Notes: generated by a model not told the origin, from the sequence alone. DNA of 64,000 nucleotides from Hymenobacter sediminis (GCF_003231285.1 NZ_QKNS01000008.1:1-64000), one strand, 5' to 3'; shown: positions 15,285 through 25,271, counted from the stretch's first letter. Translations and numbers: made by a program.

Positions 15285-17576
15285 TTACAATTTTACTTCT
15301 CCCGTCTGGCGAATGTCGCGTGAGGAGCTGCCGACAAGCAGGCTGAACTTGCCGGGTTCCAACACCCATTGCTTCTTGGCCTCGTCGTAGTAGCGGAAGG
15401 CATCGGGGCCTAGGGTGAGAGTTACGGTTTTCGACTCGCCAGGCTTCAGGAAGACCTTCTGGAAGGCTTTCAGCTCCTTTTCGGGGCGCTTCACGCTGGC
15501 CTGGTCATCGTGCACGTAGAGCTGCACCACCTCAGCGCCGGCTACTTTGCCGGTGTTACGCACGGTTAGCGTTACCGTGGCGCTTTGGGCGGCGGGTTTT
15601 ACCGTGAGTTTGCCGTAGTCAAAGGAGGTGTAGCTCAGGCCGTGGCCGAAGGCAAACTGTGGGGCTACCTTGTAGGTATCGAAGTAGCGGTAGCCCACAA
15701 AGATGTCTTCTTTGTACGTCTGTTTTAGGGGGTTGCCGGGGGTACTGGGGTACTCGCCCAGCTTGTGAGCCGGCGAGTCTTCCAGCTTCACGGGGAAGGT
15801 AAAGGGGAGCTTGCCCGAGGGGTTTACATCGCCAAACAGAATGCTGGCCAAGGCGTTGCCGCCTTCCATGCCGGGGTACCAGGCCTCCACAATGCCCTTA
15901 GCCTGCCCGGCCCACGCCGATACGTCAATGGGGCCGCCGCCCATCAGCACTACCACTGTGTTGGGGTTGGCCTTCAGCACGGCCTGAATCAGCTCGTCCT
16001 GACCGAAAGGCATTTTCATGTCGGGCTTGTCGTAACCCTCGGCGTCGTAGGCGTTATCCGACCACACTTTATAGTCGTAGCCGTGGGTAGAGCCGCCCAC
16101 AATGATGGCCACGTCGGCGGCTTTGGCGGCGGCTACGGCCTGCTCAATCAACTGAGGATCAGCTTTCTGATTGCGGGCAATTTTGTAGCCGGGAGCGTAG
16201 GTAATGTTGGCCTGGGAACCCAAGGCTTTCTGCAGGCCCTGCAGGGGCGTAATCTCATACTTAGCCTTCACCTGGGAGCTGCCGCCGCCCAGGGCGTTTT
16301 CGCGGGTAGCGTTGGCCCCGATAACAGCAAAGGACTTCGCGGTTTTCTTGAGGGGTAGGATGCTGCCGTCATTTTTGAGCAGCACAATGCCTTCTTCGGC
16401 TACTTTGCGGGCCGTGGCTTGGTGCTCCGGGGTGTTGTAGGCGCCGGGCTTGCGCTTGGCCCCATCCATCATGCTGGTGGCGTACATCACGCGCAGAATC
16501 CGGCGCACCTTGTCATCGAGCAGGGGCTCCAGGGACTTGTCTTTTTTTATAGCCTCCAGGGCCGGCTTACCGAAGAAAAACCGGTCGTAAAGGCTCGGCA
16601 TGTCCTCTTGTTTCACCTGGCTGGCCGTCTGATCGACGCTGTTGTACATCAGGGAGAGGTCGGTACCCATTTCCAGGTCAGTGCCGTTGCGCAGGCCCTG
16701 CTGGGTGTCGTGCACCGAGCCCCAGTCGCTGATTACCAGCCCCTTGAATCCCCATTCCCCCTTCAGAATATCGTTCATCAGGTAGGCGTTGTGGGTGGCA
16801 TACTGGCCCCGGAACTTATTGTAGGAGCCCATGAGGGTGTGCGCCCCACCTTCCTGGATAGCGGCCTGGAAACCCGGCAGGTAGATTTCGCGCAGAGCCC
16901 GCTCGCTCATGTACACGTCAATGTCGTTGCGGTGCTCCTCCTGGTTGTTGGCGGCGTAGTGCTTTACGCTGGCCGAAACGCCCTGGTCCTGCACCCCGCG
17001 GATGTAGCCCACCACCATCTTCGAGACGAGGTAGGGGTCTTCGCTGAGGTATTCGAAGTTACGCCCGTTCAGGGGTGTGCGCACAATGTTGATGCCAGGC
17101 CCCAGGATGATATCCTTGCCTCGAAACGCCGCCTCACTGCCTAGCACCGAGCCGAAGGCATAGCCCAGCTCGGGGTTCCAGGTAGAAGCCAAGGTGTTGC
17201 CGGTGGGCAAGTAGGTACCCGAGTCGTTTACGCCCTCGTCGGGCTTCCAGTCGCGGCCGTGTTCGAGGCGCACGCCGTGGGGTCCGTCGGAGGTTTCCAT
17301 CTCAGGAATGCCCAGTCGCTTCACGCCGCCCGAGTTAAAGGAAGATGTGGCGTGAATCATGGCAATCTTCTCTTCCAGGGTCAGCTTCTTGAGCAGTTGG
17401 TCGATTTTGGCCTCATTGCCCATCAGGGCCTGCTGACGGTTGGTACCTGCAGACGTAGTGGTTTTGGTGGAGGCGGGAGTAGCGGCCCGCTTGGTTTGGG
17501 CCGTGGCCAGATGGCTGGAAGCACAAAACAAAGCGGCCATCAGTAGAGCGCGGGCGCTGGGTGGGAACAGGAGCAT
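15285..17576 (-). CDS. bglX: Secreted GH3 beta-glucosidase (BglX-like)
   Basis: ATG 17576 is preferred because it opens a signal peptide ending SSHLATAQ; an in-frame TTG at 17612 adds 12 residues in front. The 763-residue enzyme has the GH3 N-terminal barrel with KHYAANNQEEHRND and the nucleophile aspartate in LVISDWGSVHDTQQG. The alpha/beta sandwich follows (EEGIVLLKNDGSILPLKK), and a C-terminal fibronectin type III-like domain (VTLTVRNTGKVAGAEVVQLY). Family members remove terminal beta-linked glucose or related sugars from oligosaccharides in the periplasm. It has its own terminator, so is probably a single transcript. Confidence 0.9.
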   Translation of the reverse strand: MLLFPPSARALLMAALFCASSHLATAQTKRAATPASTKTTTSAGTNRQQALMGNEAKIDQLLKKLTLEEKIAMIHATSSFNSGGVKRLGIPEMETSDGPHGVRLEHGRDWKPDEGVNDSGTYLPTGNTLASTWNPELGYAFGSVLGSEAAFRGKDIILGPGINIVRTPLNGRNFEYLSEDPYLVSKMVVGYIRGVQDQGVSASVKHYAANNQEEHRNDIDVYMSERALREIYLPGFQAAIQEGGAHTLMGSYNKFRGQYATHNAYLMNDILKGEWGFKGLVISDWGSVHDTQQGLRNGTDLEMGTDLSLMYNSVDQTASQVKQEDMPSLYDRFFFGKPALEAIKKDKSLEPLLDDKVRRILRVMYATSMMDGAKRKPGAYNTPEHQATARKVAEEGIVLLKNDGSILPLKKTAKSFAVIGANATRENALGGGSSQVKAKYEITPLQGLQKALGSQANITYAPGYKIARNQKADPQLIEQAVAAAKAADVAIIVGGSTHGYDYKVWSDNAYDAEGYDKPDMKMPFGQDELIQAVLKANPNTVVVLMGGGPIDVSAWAGQAKGIVEAWYPGMEGGNALASILFGDVNPSGKLPFTFPVKLEDSPAHKLGEYPSTPGNPLKQTYKEDIFVGYRYFDTYKVAPQFAFGHGLSYTSFDYGKLTVKPAAQSATVTLTVRNTGKVAGAEVVQLYVHDDQASVKRPEKELKAFQKVFLKPGESKTVTLTLGPDAFRYYDEAKKQWVLEPGKFSLLVGSSSRDIRQTGEVKL

Positions 17577-17865
17577 ATGAAAAGAAACGTACGCGGTGGA
17601 AACGAAAAGCAAAGGAAATACGCCAGGCAGCTGGGCGGGCCACTAAGGCCTCAGGACACCCTGATAAAGCCGCAGAAGCTAACTACCAGTCTGACCAAAG
17701 GTATTGGCCCGGGGCGCTAAAATCCACCTCGAATATGCCTTTTTCAAACCTCTATGGCCACTGATGCACCTCCGGCATACACTTACAGCACACGTACCGG
17801 CATGCTAAAACGGTTGAGTTTTGCGCTGGGAGGCAAATCTGAGTCGGTTAAAAAACAACCGAATT

Positions 17866-18969
17866 TTATCGGTACTGTCGGCCCTTCCAACTGAAAGACA
17901 CAGGCAACAGGCGAAATCCGATCAGGCCTACGCTCAGCAGAATCGTGTACAGCTCAAACATCGGCAGCAACTCCAGCGGCACCCGCCGCCCTACCCGCCG
18001 GAAGCACAGCAACGCCCACGCCCCCTGCAGCAGCAGCTTCCCCCCCCACACTCCCAGGGCAGGCCCTACCCCAGCCACCACCGCCAACCCGGCCAGCATC
18101 AGGTAAAAGGAGCCGTACAGAGCCAGGCAGAGTTTCAGCCAGGCGGGCAGCTGCTCTACTCCGCGCATCCAGCGCCGCCGCTGGTGCAGGAGCCCGCCCC
18201 AGGTGTACATGGGCAGCGACTCCGCCAGGATTTCGGCCCGAAACAGGTTGCGGGAGGTGTAGCTGCAACGCAGCACTGCCTTGAACAACTCGTAGTCTTC
18301 GGTGACGGAAAAAGGTAGTTGCTCATAGCCACCGGTAGCCTCGTAGGCTGCGCGGGTAATCAGCATGTTGTTGCCCATGGCCGTCACTGGCCGCCCCAAA
18401 TCCGTGACTACCTGCACCAGCCCCAACGACATCAGCCAATCGAGGCCCTGCAGGCGGTGAAACAGGCGCGGGCCCGTGACCAGCGTCAGGCCCGTGACAA
18501 TGCCCACGCCGGGCTGGGCGTGAGCCAGCAGCCCTTGCAGCCAAGTGGGCGGCACGGCAATGTCGGCATCCGTAATAAAGAAGTAGTCAGCGGAAGCGAC
18601 GCGGGCCAGATGAGCCAGCACGTTGGCCTTGCCGCGGGCCGTGCCCAACACGTCGGTAATAGCAATTATGCGAAAAGAGCCACCGTAGCCTTCCATAGCG
18701 GCATCAGCCACGGCGGCGGTGTTGTCGGTGGAAGCATCATCGCCGAGTAGGACTTCAATCCGCTCCGGGGGGTAGTGCAGCGCCCGGATGGCCCGCAGGC
18801 AGCGGCCAATGGCGGCTTCTTCGTTGCGGGCTGCAATGAGGATGCTCACGCGCGGCATCAACCTGGGTAATGCCCCTGGCCTGCTACCCCGCTGCCGGGC
18901 AAACAACCCTACTGATAAGGCCAACAGCCCAAACCAGCTCAGAAAATAAAGTGTCAGCAACAGCAGCAT
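17866..18969 (-). CDS. Membrane glycosyltransferase family 2
   Basis: Residues 1-25 form an N-terminal membrane helix. The GT2 domain follows: VSILIAARNEEAAIGRCLRA, a GDDASTDNT nucleotide site, ITDADIAVP as the DXD-type metal motif, VTEDYELFKAVL as the catalytic base region, and HQRRRWMRGVEQ as the QxxRW-type motif. Two or three C-terminal helices complete the architecture of processive or polyprenyl-linked GT2 enzymes (367 residues). It sits beside a polysaccharide deacetylase, GT4 and flippase, so it likely builds a surface polysaccharide. Confidence 0.85.
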   Translation of the reverse strand: MLLLLTLYFLSWFGLLALSVGLFARQRGSRPGALPRLMPRVSILIAARNEEAAIGRCLRAIRALHYPPERIEVLLGDDASTDNTAAVADAAMEGYGGSFRIIAITDVLGTARGKANVLAHLARVASADYFFITDADIAVPPTWLQGLLAHAQPGVGIVTGLTLVTGPRLFHRLQGLDWLMSLGLVQVVTDLGRPVTAMGNNMLITRAAYEATGGYEQLPFSVTEDYELFKAVLRCSYTSRNLFRAEILAESLPMYTWGGLLHQRRRWMRGVEQLPAWLKLCLALYGSFYLMLAGLAVVAGVGPALGVWGGKLLLQGAWALLCFRRVGRRVPLELLPMFELYTILLSVGLIGFRLLPVSFSWKGRQYR

Positions 18970-19169
18970 ACGCTACAAAGAACGGGCAGCCGCCGCACTT
19001 ATCCGTGCGCCAATCCTTTCAGCCCGATGACTACGCCTATTTGCGTTATCCTAATCTCAGCTTCCTACCCCCCTAAGTCGGGTTGAACCCTCAGCGAGCA
19101 TCAGCACTCAGCACAACGTCAGCTGGTCAGACGAATACGTCATCGGAATGAGGAATATACCCTACCCCC

Positions 19170-19799
19170 TTACAACCGCTCGAAGCGGTAGCCACGTTCG
19201 GCAAAATGGGCGAGGTAGCGGGGCAGCACGTAGCGCAGGTTAGGGCTGGCTTTCAGGCTATCATGAAACACGACAATGGAGCCCGGCCGCGACAAGCGGA
19301 TGGCAGTAGCCAAACACGCCTCGGGGGTAAAGTCCCGGTCGTAGTCGCAGGTGAGCATGTCCCACATCACTACCTGATACGTGCGGCTCAGCTCCTGAGC
19401 CAAGCCGGGCGTAATGCGGCCGTAAGGTGGGCGCAGCAGAGGTCGAGCCTCGGGCTGCAGCTCTCCGAGCAGCTCCTGGCATTGGGCCACATCCCGGAGG
19501 TAGTGAGCCCGCGAATGGCTCCAGCCGCTGATGTGGTGGTAGGTATGGTTGGCTAGGCAGTGCCCCTGCTCCACTACTAGCCGCGCTACCTCAGGGTGTC
19601 GGCGCAGGTTGTCGCCCACGCAAAAGAACGTGCCTTTGGCACCGTATTTTGCCAGCTCCTCCACCACAAATGGCGTTTCCTCGGGAATGGGGCCGTCATC
19701 GAAAGTGAGGTAGAGGGTAGGCGGATCGGTGGCAGGCATCTGCCAGAGGCAGTCTGGAAACAGCCGCTGCACCAGCCCTGGCATTCGGTGTAGATGCAT
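19170..19799 (-). CDS. Polysaccharide deacetylase (CE4, NodB-like)
   Basis: ATG 19799 gives 209 residues opening MHLHRMPGLVQRLFPDCLWQ, the usual start of this Bacteroidota subgroup; a longer start at 19838 lacks that pattern. NodB motifs are present: LTFDDGP (motif 1, Asp-Asp), NHTYHH (motif 2, His ligands), LRPPYGRIT (motif 3), and SIVVFHDS near the C-terminus. It removes N- or O-acetyl groups from a sugar polymer. No clear signal peptide is seen. Its place in the polysaccharide cluster points to modification of that polymer. Confidence 0.85.
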   Translation of the reverse strand: MHLHRMPGLVQRLFPDCLWQMPATDPPTLYLTFDDGPIPEETPFVVEELAKYGAKGTFFCVGDNLRRHPEVARLVVEQGHCLANHTYHHISGWSHSRAHYLRDVAQCQELLGELQPEARPLLRPPYGRITPGLAQELSRTYQVVMWDMLTCDYDRDFTPEACLATAIRLSRPGSIVVFHDSLKASPNLRYVLPRYLAHFAERGYRFERL

Positions 19800-19880
19800 G
19801 GAAAGTCGGTCAGATACCCGCCGCGCAGGCCGCGCCAAGTTGGCGTACCTTTTCGTTGCAACGGAGGCGCAAGCTACGGC

Positions 19881-21008
19881 TTACGCTACACATGCTTCAA
19901 TTTCCAGCCAGAGGCGGCGGGCACTTTCCTCCCAGGAAAACCGCTCTGCGTTGCGCAGCCCGCGTTCCGTTAACTCAGCGCGGTAGCTTTCGGAGGCGTA
20001 CACCTCTCCTAGCCCATCGGCGATGGAGGCTACCGAAAACGGATCGACGAGGCGAGCCGCGCCGCCGGCAACCTCGGGCAGGGAGCTACAATTGGAGGTG
20101 ATAACCGGGGAAGCACAGGCCTGGGCTTCAATAACCGGGATGCCAAAGCCCTCAAAATAAGGCACGTAGCAGGTCGCCAGTGCCGCCGCGTACAGCTCCA
20201 CCAACTCGGCATCGGTTACGCGCCCCGTCAGGTGCACATCGTGGCGGTGCCGCATTTGTTGGTACACCTCGAAGATAGGTCCAGCCTTCCAGGCGGTGCG
20301 GCCTACTATCAGCAGCTTTGTAGGGGCACCAGTGGCAGCTTTAAACTGATCGAAGGCCTGCAGCAGATTTACCAGGTTTTTGCGTGGCTGCAAGGCCCCC
20401 ACAAACAAGAAATAGGGCTTTCCGGCGCTGAACCGCTCCCGCGTAGCCTGCTGCACAGCCGGGGGCTGGGGCCGAAAATGGCTGTCAGCGGCATTGTACA
20501 CCACGCTGACTTTCTCTGGAGCTACCCCATACGTTTGCACCAAGTCCTGACGCGTAGCCTCCGAAACGGCCACCACCCGCCGCGAGGCCCGCACGAAGCG
20601 CGGGGTGAAGTAGCGGTAGTAGCTTAGCACCAGCCGGCCAACATCCTGCGGGAAATGCTCAAAAGCGAGGTCATGGATGACGGTTACACGGGGCACTTGG
20701 GTGCGTAGGGTGGTGTAGCCATCAGGACTGAGGAAGACGTCTGGCCGGTGGCGGTGCAGCCAGCGGGCAACAGCACCTTCAAACCAGGCCAGCCACAGCA
20801 ACGGGTGCCGGGCCGGGGGCGCCAGCACATGCGGCACTACGTTTGGGCCCAGCAAATACCGCTCATCAAAGGCCCGGTCAAACAGGAAGTGAAACGTATG
20901 CTCCGGGTGTTGCCGCACCAAACAGCGCAGCGTTTCGAGCGTGAAGCGGCCAATACCCTCCAGCTTGTCGCCGGGCAGTAAAAAGCGGACGTTAACAGCT
21001 ATTTCCAA
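19881..21008 (-). CDS. Glycosyltransferase family 4 (GT-B)
   Basis: The 375-residue protein begins at TTG 21008 with MEIAVNVRFLLPGDKLEGIG, the conserved start of this subgroup, so a non-ATG start is likely. GT-B features are the N-terminal acceptor domain, then KPYFLFVGALQPRKNLVNLL, and the donor-site ExxGxxxxE motif in PYFEGFGIPVIEAQACASPV. It should transfer a sugar from a nucleotide donor at the cytoplasmic face. It lies between a flippase gene and the deacetylase in the same orientation. Confidence 0.85.
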   Translation of the reverse strand: MEIAVNVRFLLPGDKLEGIGRFTLETLRCLVRQHPEHTFHFLFDRAFDERYLLGPNVVPHVLAPPARHPLLWLAWFEGAVARWLHRHRPDVFLSPDGYTTLRTQVPRVTVIHDLAFEHFPQDVGRLVLSYYRYFTPRFVRASRRVVAVSEATRQDLVQTYGVAPEKVSVVYNAADSHFRPQPPAVQQATRERFSAGKPYFLFVGALQPRKNLVNLLQAFDQFKAATGAPTKLLIVGRTAWKAGPIFEVYQQMRHRHDVHLTGRVTDAELVELYAAALATCYVPYFEGFGIPVIEAQACASPVITSNCSSLPEVAGGAARLVDPFSVASIADGLGEVYASESYRAELTERGLRNAERFSWEESARRLWLEIEACVA

Positions 21009-21100
21009 TTGGTTATTGACCCGTTAAATAAAGCACCAGAAACAAGCAAGGAGGGACTGTCAGGTAATATGGCTGATAAAGTCCAATGTCCTTCTTTCAA

Positions 21101-22579
21101 CTATTTGCTGCCTCTCAGCTGCCGGATTTCAGAAACTTTTACTACCCCCAGCGCGGCCACCAAGGCCAGCAGCCATAGGCCTGCGGCGCCTGCTTCCAGC
21201 CACCAGGGCAGCCCGGCGTAGGTGCGCAGCAGATACCAGCCGCCGCATAGCCCCACAAACACCAAAGCGAGCCGTAGCAGCATGCCCCATGGTAGCCGCA
21301 CGCCCGTGCGCCGCGGCACCAGCCATAGGTATCCGCCCGAAACCAGCACGGCGCAGAGCAGTGTATTCAGGGCGCCGGCCAAGGCGCCGAAACGGGGCAT
21401 CAGCACGAAATTCATGGCCACATTGAGGAAAATGCTACCCGTCACCAGCCACGAAACTGGCTTTTCATGGTCGGTACTGGTGAGCAGGGTGCTGTAAATG
21501 GCAAAGAAGGCGTGCACCAGCACGTTCAGAAACAACAGCTGCAGGCACTGGGTCATGCGGGCAACCTCGGCGGGCGTGCTATGCCCAAACTGAAAGAACA
21601 GCAGTTCTCCCCGAAATAAGCCAAAGCCCACCACGAACAGGAGTGGCACCGTCACGACCCGCTGCCCAAACCACAGCAGGCTCTGCTGCTCATCGGGGCG
21701 GCCGGTGGCGCGGGCAAACCGGGCGAAAAACAGGGGCAGTACCGTCCAAAGGTACATCATGACAGCATCAACCCACCGGTAGGCCGCGGCGTAGTAGCTG
21801 GCCTCCTTGCTGGAAACCAACCGCTCCAGCATCAGCATATCTACGCGCTCATTGAGGCCATAGACCAGCGTGATCAGGGCCAGGGGCAGACTATCCAGTA
21901 GCACCTGCCGGGCCTGCAGCCACTGGGGCCGCAAACTCACCCGCCCATAGAAACGCCGGATCAGGACCACCAATAGCAGAAAAGTAAAGCCTACCGCTAT
22001 GGTGCGCGCCCCCACGTACCGGTCAAGGCTGAGGCCTACGGGCAGTAGGGCCAGCACTAACCCCAGCAGCAGCAGCCGCTCCAGCACCGACAGCATAGCA
22101 TCGGTATTGAAGCGCTGGTGGGCTTGCAATACCCCCCGCAGAAACAGGATGTACTGGGTCAGCAGCAAGCCGGCGGCAGTAATGGCCAGCAGCAGGAGCC
22201 AGTGCCCCCGGTAGCCCAGCACCCACCCTACCCCAACGGTAGCCAGCAGGAACCCTACCCCTAATCCAATGCGCAAGGGCAACAAGGTGGGAAAGTACTC
22301 CTGAAAAAAGCCCGGCGAGGCAGCCAGCCGCTTGGTGGTCAGCTGGGTAGTGCCCAAATCAGAAATACCAGCCACGATGGTGGCCAGCGTTAGCAGGGCC
22401 GTGAAGGTGCCGAATACTTCGTGCCCGAGGCGGTCCTGCACCACGTTTTCCAACACTACCCAACCAGGTTTTACCAGCAGGTTGAGCAACACCACGAAGC
22501 TGATATTTCCTAGAAAGCGTTTGATGCTACAAGGCGTAAAGTCGGTGAAAGATCCGGAGGGCAGCGTATGGTTCAGCAC
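21101..22579 (-). CDS. Polysaccharide flippase (Wzx-like, MVF superfamily)
   Basis: The protein is very hydrophobic with about 12-14 membrane helices, for example VLLNLLVKPGWVVLENVVQD and VTVPLLFVVGFGLFRGELLF. This is the layout of lipid-linked oligosaccharide exporters. I choose GTG 22579 (492 residues) because GGGAGGGG lies just upstream, an unusually good Shine-Dalgarno for this phylum; TTG 22606 is an in-frame alternative. It would flip undecaprenyl-linked repeat units made by the neighbouring transferases. The start is divergent from the Wzz-like gene with a 146-base gap. Confidence 0.85.
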   Translation of the reverse strand: MLNHTLPSGSFTDFTPCSIKRFLGNISFVVLLNLLVKPGWVVLENVVQDRLGHEVFGTFTALLTLATIVAGISDLGTTQLTTKRLAASPGFFQEYFPTLLPLRIGLGVGFLLATVGVGWVLGYRGHWLLLLAITAAGLLLTQYILFLRGVLQAHQRFNTDAMLSVLERLLLLGLVLALLPVGLSLDRYVGARTIAVGFTFLLLVVLIRRFYGRVSLRPQWLQARQVLLDSLPLALITLVYGLNERVDMLMLERLVSSKEASYYAAAYRWVDAVMMYLWTVLPLFFARFARATGRPDEQQSLLWFGQRVVTVPLLFVVGFGLFRGELLFFQFGHSTPAEVARMTQCLQLLFLNVLVHAFFAIYSTLLTSTDHEKPVSWLVTGSIFLNVAMNFVLMPRFGALAGALNTLLCAVLVSGGYLWLVPRRTGVRLPWGMLLRLALVFVGLCGGWYLLRTYAGLPWWLEAGAAGLWLLALVAALGVVKVSEIRQLRGSK

Positions 22580-22666
22580 CAATCCCCTCCCTGATATCAG
22601 GCGCAAAACTAGGAAATTTGAGGTGGCTGCCCCGACTGTAGGGTATATGACGCTGCCTTTTTCCTC

Positions 22667-22674
22667 TATCTTTG
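22667..22674 (+). promoter_or_regulatory. Candidate -7 promoter element of the Wzz-like gene
   Basis: TATCTTTG matches TAnnTTTG and lies about 50 bases upstream of ATG 22726. No convincing -33 TTG was found at the usual distance. Confidence 0.3.
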
Positions 22675-22725
22675 GGCGCCTCTGCCGGGCCCTTCCATCT
22701 CCTGGGCAGATGGTTCCACCATATT

Positions 22726-23820
22726 ATGTCAGAGTCTTCGTATTCGCTTCTGGGCTTATGGCCCATAATCAATCGTTGGAAAAAGCCGGTAGGCACTGCA
22801 GTTCTTCTGGCATTGGTCGTAAGCACCATTGTGGCGCTCATACTGCCGAATATCTACAAATCAACCGCCGTTTTTTTCCCTACTAACCCGCAAACCACGG
22901 ACCCCGACCGCGTGGCTACGGAAGGTAGCAAGCTGGACCTCAACGGGCGTACCGAAGACCTGGACCGCATTATCACCATTGGCCAGTCGCAGCCGGTTGC
23001 CGATCTGATTATCAAGCGCTTTCATCTTTATGAGCGCTACGAAGTAGGCCAGCCTGGCGACGAGAAGGCGGATAATGAGGTATTGCGCGAATTCAGCTCC
23101 AACCTGGATATCGTTCATAATGAGCGAGATGCCATCGAGTTGACCTTTCAGGATAAGGACAAGCAATTTGCGGCTCGTATTGCCAATACCCTGGTACAGG
23201 TCATTGACTCCATAAACCAGCGCCTCACGCTTGAAAACCGCCGCAATGTGTTGGGCCTCTACCAGCAAAACTATCAATTCCTGGACGACGAGTTTGAAAA
23301 GACCCGCCAGCAGCTACTCGGGGCCCGGCGCCGCTACGGCATCTATGGCATCTATGGCATGGAGCAACAGTCGCGCTACCTGGCCCGCGAAATCCTGAAA
23401 GTGCAAAGTGAGTTGGGGCAGGCCCTGGGCAGCGGCGCCGATGCCCGCCGGGTAGCCGGCCTGCGCCGAGCCCTGCGCAACCTCACCCATAACAGTGGCG
23501 AAGACAACGTCATGAATCTGGAAAGCTTTACCCAGGGCATCGACTCAGTGAACCTGCTGACCCTGCGCATGACGGACCTGCAGGAGCGCCTTATAATAGC
23601 TCGCGGCGACTACGAAACGGCCGATTTGGCCATTCGGGGCAAACTTTCTTCGCTGTACATCGTGCAGAAAGCCTACCCTGCTACTAAAAAAAGCAAGCCA
23701 GTGCGCTGGCTTATTGTTGTGGGTTCTGTGTTCCTGACGCTGGTTTTATCCTTGGTAGTAGTCACGCTGCTGGAGCTGTGGCGCCGGAATTCCCGAACCT
23801 TAAAGCGGCCTACCTCATGA
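22726..23820 (+). CDS. Wzz-like polysaccharide chain-length regulator
   Basis: ATG 22726 yields 364 residues with one membrane helix near the N-terminus (TAVLLALVVSTIVALILPNI) and one near the C-terminus (WLIVVGSVFLTLVLSLVVV). A long helical periplasmic domain with coiled coil lies between (KDKQFAARIANTLVQVIDSI). This is the polysaccharide co-polymerase topology without a kinase domain. A duplicated IYG(I/M)YG motif (GIYGIYGM) sits mid-protein. The stop overlaps the start of the next gene (ATGA), indicating translational coupling to the polymerase/ligase. Confidence 0.85.
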   Translation: MSESSYSLLGLWPIINRWKKPVGTAVLLALVVSTIVALILPNIYKSTAVFFPTNPQTTDPDRVATEGSKLDLNGRTEDLDRIITIGQSQPVADLIIKRFHLYERYEVGQPGDEKADNEVLREFSSNLDIVHNERDAIELTFQDKDKQFAARIANTLVQVIDSINQRLTLENRRNVLGLYQQNYQFLDDEFEKTRQQLLGARRRYGIYGIYGMEQQSRYLAREILKVQSELGQALGSGADARRVAGLRRALRNLTHNSGEDNVMNLESFTQGIDSVNLLTLRMTDLQERLIIARGDYETADLAIRGKLSSLYIVQKAYPATKKSKPVRWLIVVGSVFLTLVLSLVVVTLLELWRRNSRTLKRPTS

Positions 23821-25271
23821 ACCAGCGCCTAGCCTCCTGGCTGCCGGCCTCCCCAGAGCAGCGGGTATTCGCGGGCTTTGTGGTGCTACTGCTTGGGGGC
23901 GGCGCAACGGCGGCGTTGCTGGAAACACCGCTGGCTCTGCTGCCGCTGGCCTTGTTGCTAGGCCTGTTAGTGCTGCTCACAGAATGGCGGGTGGTATATT
24001 ACCTGCTGTTCCTGACGCTGGCCTTCTCACGAGAAGAACCCCTACCCGGCGGGCTGAGCCTCGATGTGCCCTCGGAGCCACTGCTACTAATTCTGACGGG
24101 TTGCATCCTGACCGTGCTGTTGATTCGGTCCAGCGTTATATCCGTACGGGAGGTGCGGCATCCGTTGGTGGTTATCCTGCTGTTGATGCTGCTTTGGTCA
24201 GTAGTGTCCACCACATTTTCCGTGGATACCACCAAATCTGTCAAGTATCTGCTAGCCAAAACCTGGTACCTGGTGCCCTTTGGGCTCGGGACGCTGTTGT
24301 TGCTGGTGCGCCCTCGTGACCTCTGGCGGGTAGCAGGCACCTATACGGCCGCAGTTTGCGCTACGGTGCTAATTGTAGGGGTACGCCATGCCACTAAGGG
24401 CTTTACCTTTGATACTATTAATGAGGCCGTTGGAAACCTGTACCGCAACCACGTTATCTATGCCACGGTACTGGCGCTGTTGCTCCCGTTTGCCCTATAC
24501 GGCGCCCGTAGCACCAAAGGCACGGCCCGCCTAGCTTGGCGCATAGCCATAGGAATTCTGCTGTTCGGACTGTTTACGTCGTACACTCGCGCCTCCATGC
24601 TGTCATTACCGGTGGCAGGTATTCTGTACTGGGTGATTCGGCTGCGCCAGACCCGCCTGTTGCTGGCAGGTACCGTAGTGGGGCTTCTGGCTAGTACTTC
24701 CTACTTCCTGAGCCAGAACAACTACATGCTGTATGCTCCGGATTTTGAAAAGACAATTTTCAATGGGGAGGATTTCAGTAAACACCTGGAGGCCACTTAT
24801 AAGCTACAGGACGTTTCCGGGATGGAGCGGGTGTACCGCTGGGTAGCGGCCGGCCGTATGGCTGCCGACAAGCCTCTGGTAGGCAGCGGCCCTAGCACCT
24901 TTTACCCGGAGTACAAGCGCTATACCGTGCGCAGCTTCCGCACCTATGTGAGTGAAAACCCCGAGAAATCGACCACCCACAATTATTTCCTGCTGGTGCT
25001 GGCCGAACAGGGCTTTCCGGGACTGATTCTGTTTTTGATTCTGCTGAGTGTGGCCCTGCTTACCATAGAGCACCTCTATCATCGCACGCAACATGGCTCC
25101 CAGCCCCGCTATGTGCTGCTGGCCTGTAGCATGAGTTTTGTGATTATCCTGTTTCACCTGCTGCTCAATGAGCTGGTAGAGGTAGATAAAATCGGTTCTT
25201 TCTTCTTTATCAACCTCTTCATGCTGATCCGGATAGGAACCTGGACGAGGGGTGAGTTGGTGAGTGAGTAA
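23817..25271 (+). CDS. O-antigen ligase / Wzy-type polymerase
   Basis: ATG 23817 overlaps the previous stop and gives 484 residues with about 10-12 membrane helices. A large periplasmic loop carries DVSGMERVYRWVAAGRMAAD, VGSGPSTFYPEYKRY and STTHNYFLLVLAEQGFPGL. The H-N-x-(F/Y)-L motif of that last segment is characteristic of the WaaL/Wzy superfamily. It polymerises or ligates lipid-linked glycans at the outer face of the inner membrane. The Wzz-like partner directly upstream favours the polymerase reading. Confidence 0.85.
   Translation: MNQRLASWLPASPEQRVFAGFVVLLLGGGATAALLETPLALLPLALLLGLLVLLTEWRVVYYLLFLTLAFSREEPLPGGLSLDVPSEPLLLILTGCILTVLLIRSSVISVREVRHPLVVILLLMLLWSVVSTTFSVDTTKSVKYLLAKTWYLVPFGLGTLLLLVRPRDLWRVAGTYTAAVCATVLIVGVRHATKGFTFDTINEAVGNLYRNHVIYATVLALLLPFALYGARSTKGTARLAWRIAIGILLFGLFTSYTRASMLSLPVAGILYWVIRLRQTRLLLAGTVVGLLASTSYFLSQNNYMLYAPDFEKTIFNGEDFSKHLEATYKLQDVSGMERVYRWVAAGRMAADKPLVGSGPSTFYPEYKRYTVRSFRTYVSENPEKSTTHNYFLLVLAEQGFPGLILFLILLSVALLTIEHLYHRTQHGSQPRYVLLACSMSFVIILFHLLLNELVEVDKIGSFFFINLFMLIRIGTWTRGELVSE

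Noticed and set aside
15765..16358. 197-codon frame opposite the GH3 gene
   Set aside because: Antisense shadow of a GC-rich gene; the GH3 frame carries all the conserved motifs.
17821..18318. 165-codon Gln/Pro-rich frame opposite the GT2 gene
   Set aside because: Low-complexity shadow of codon usage in the real gene.
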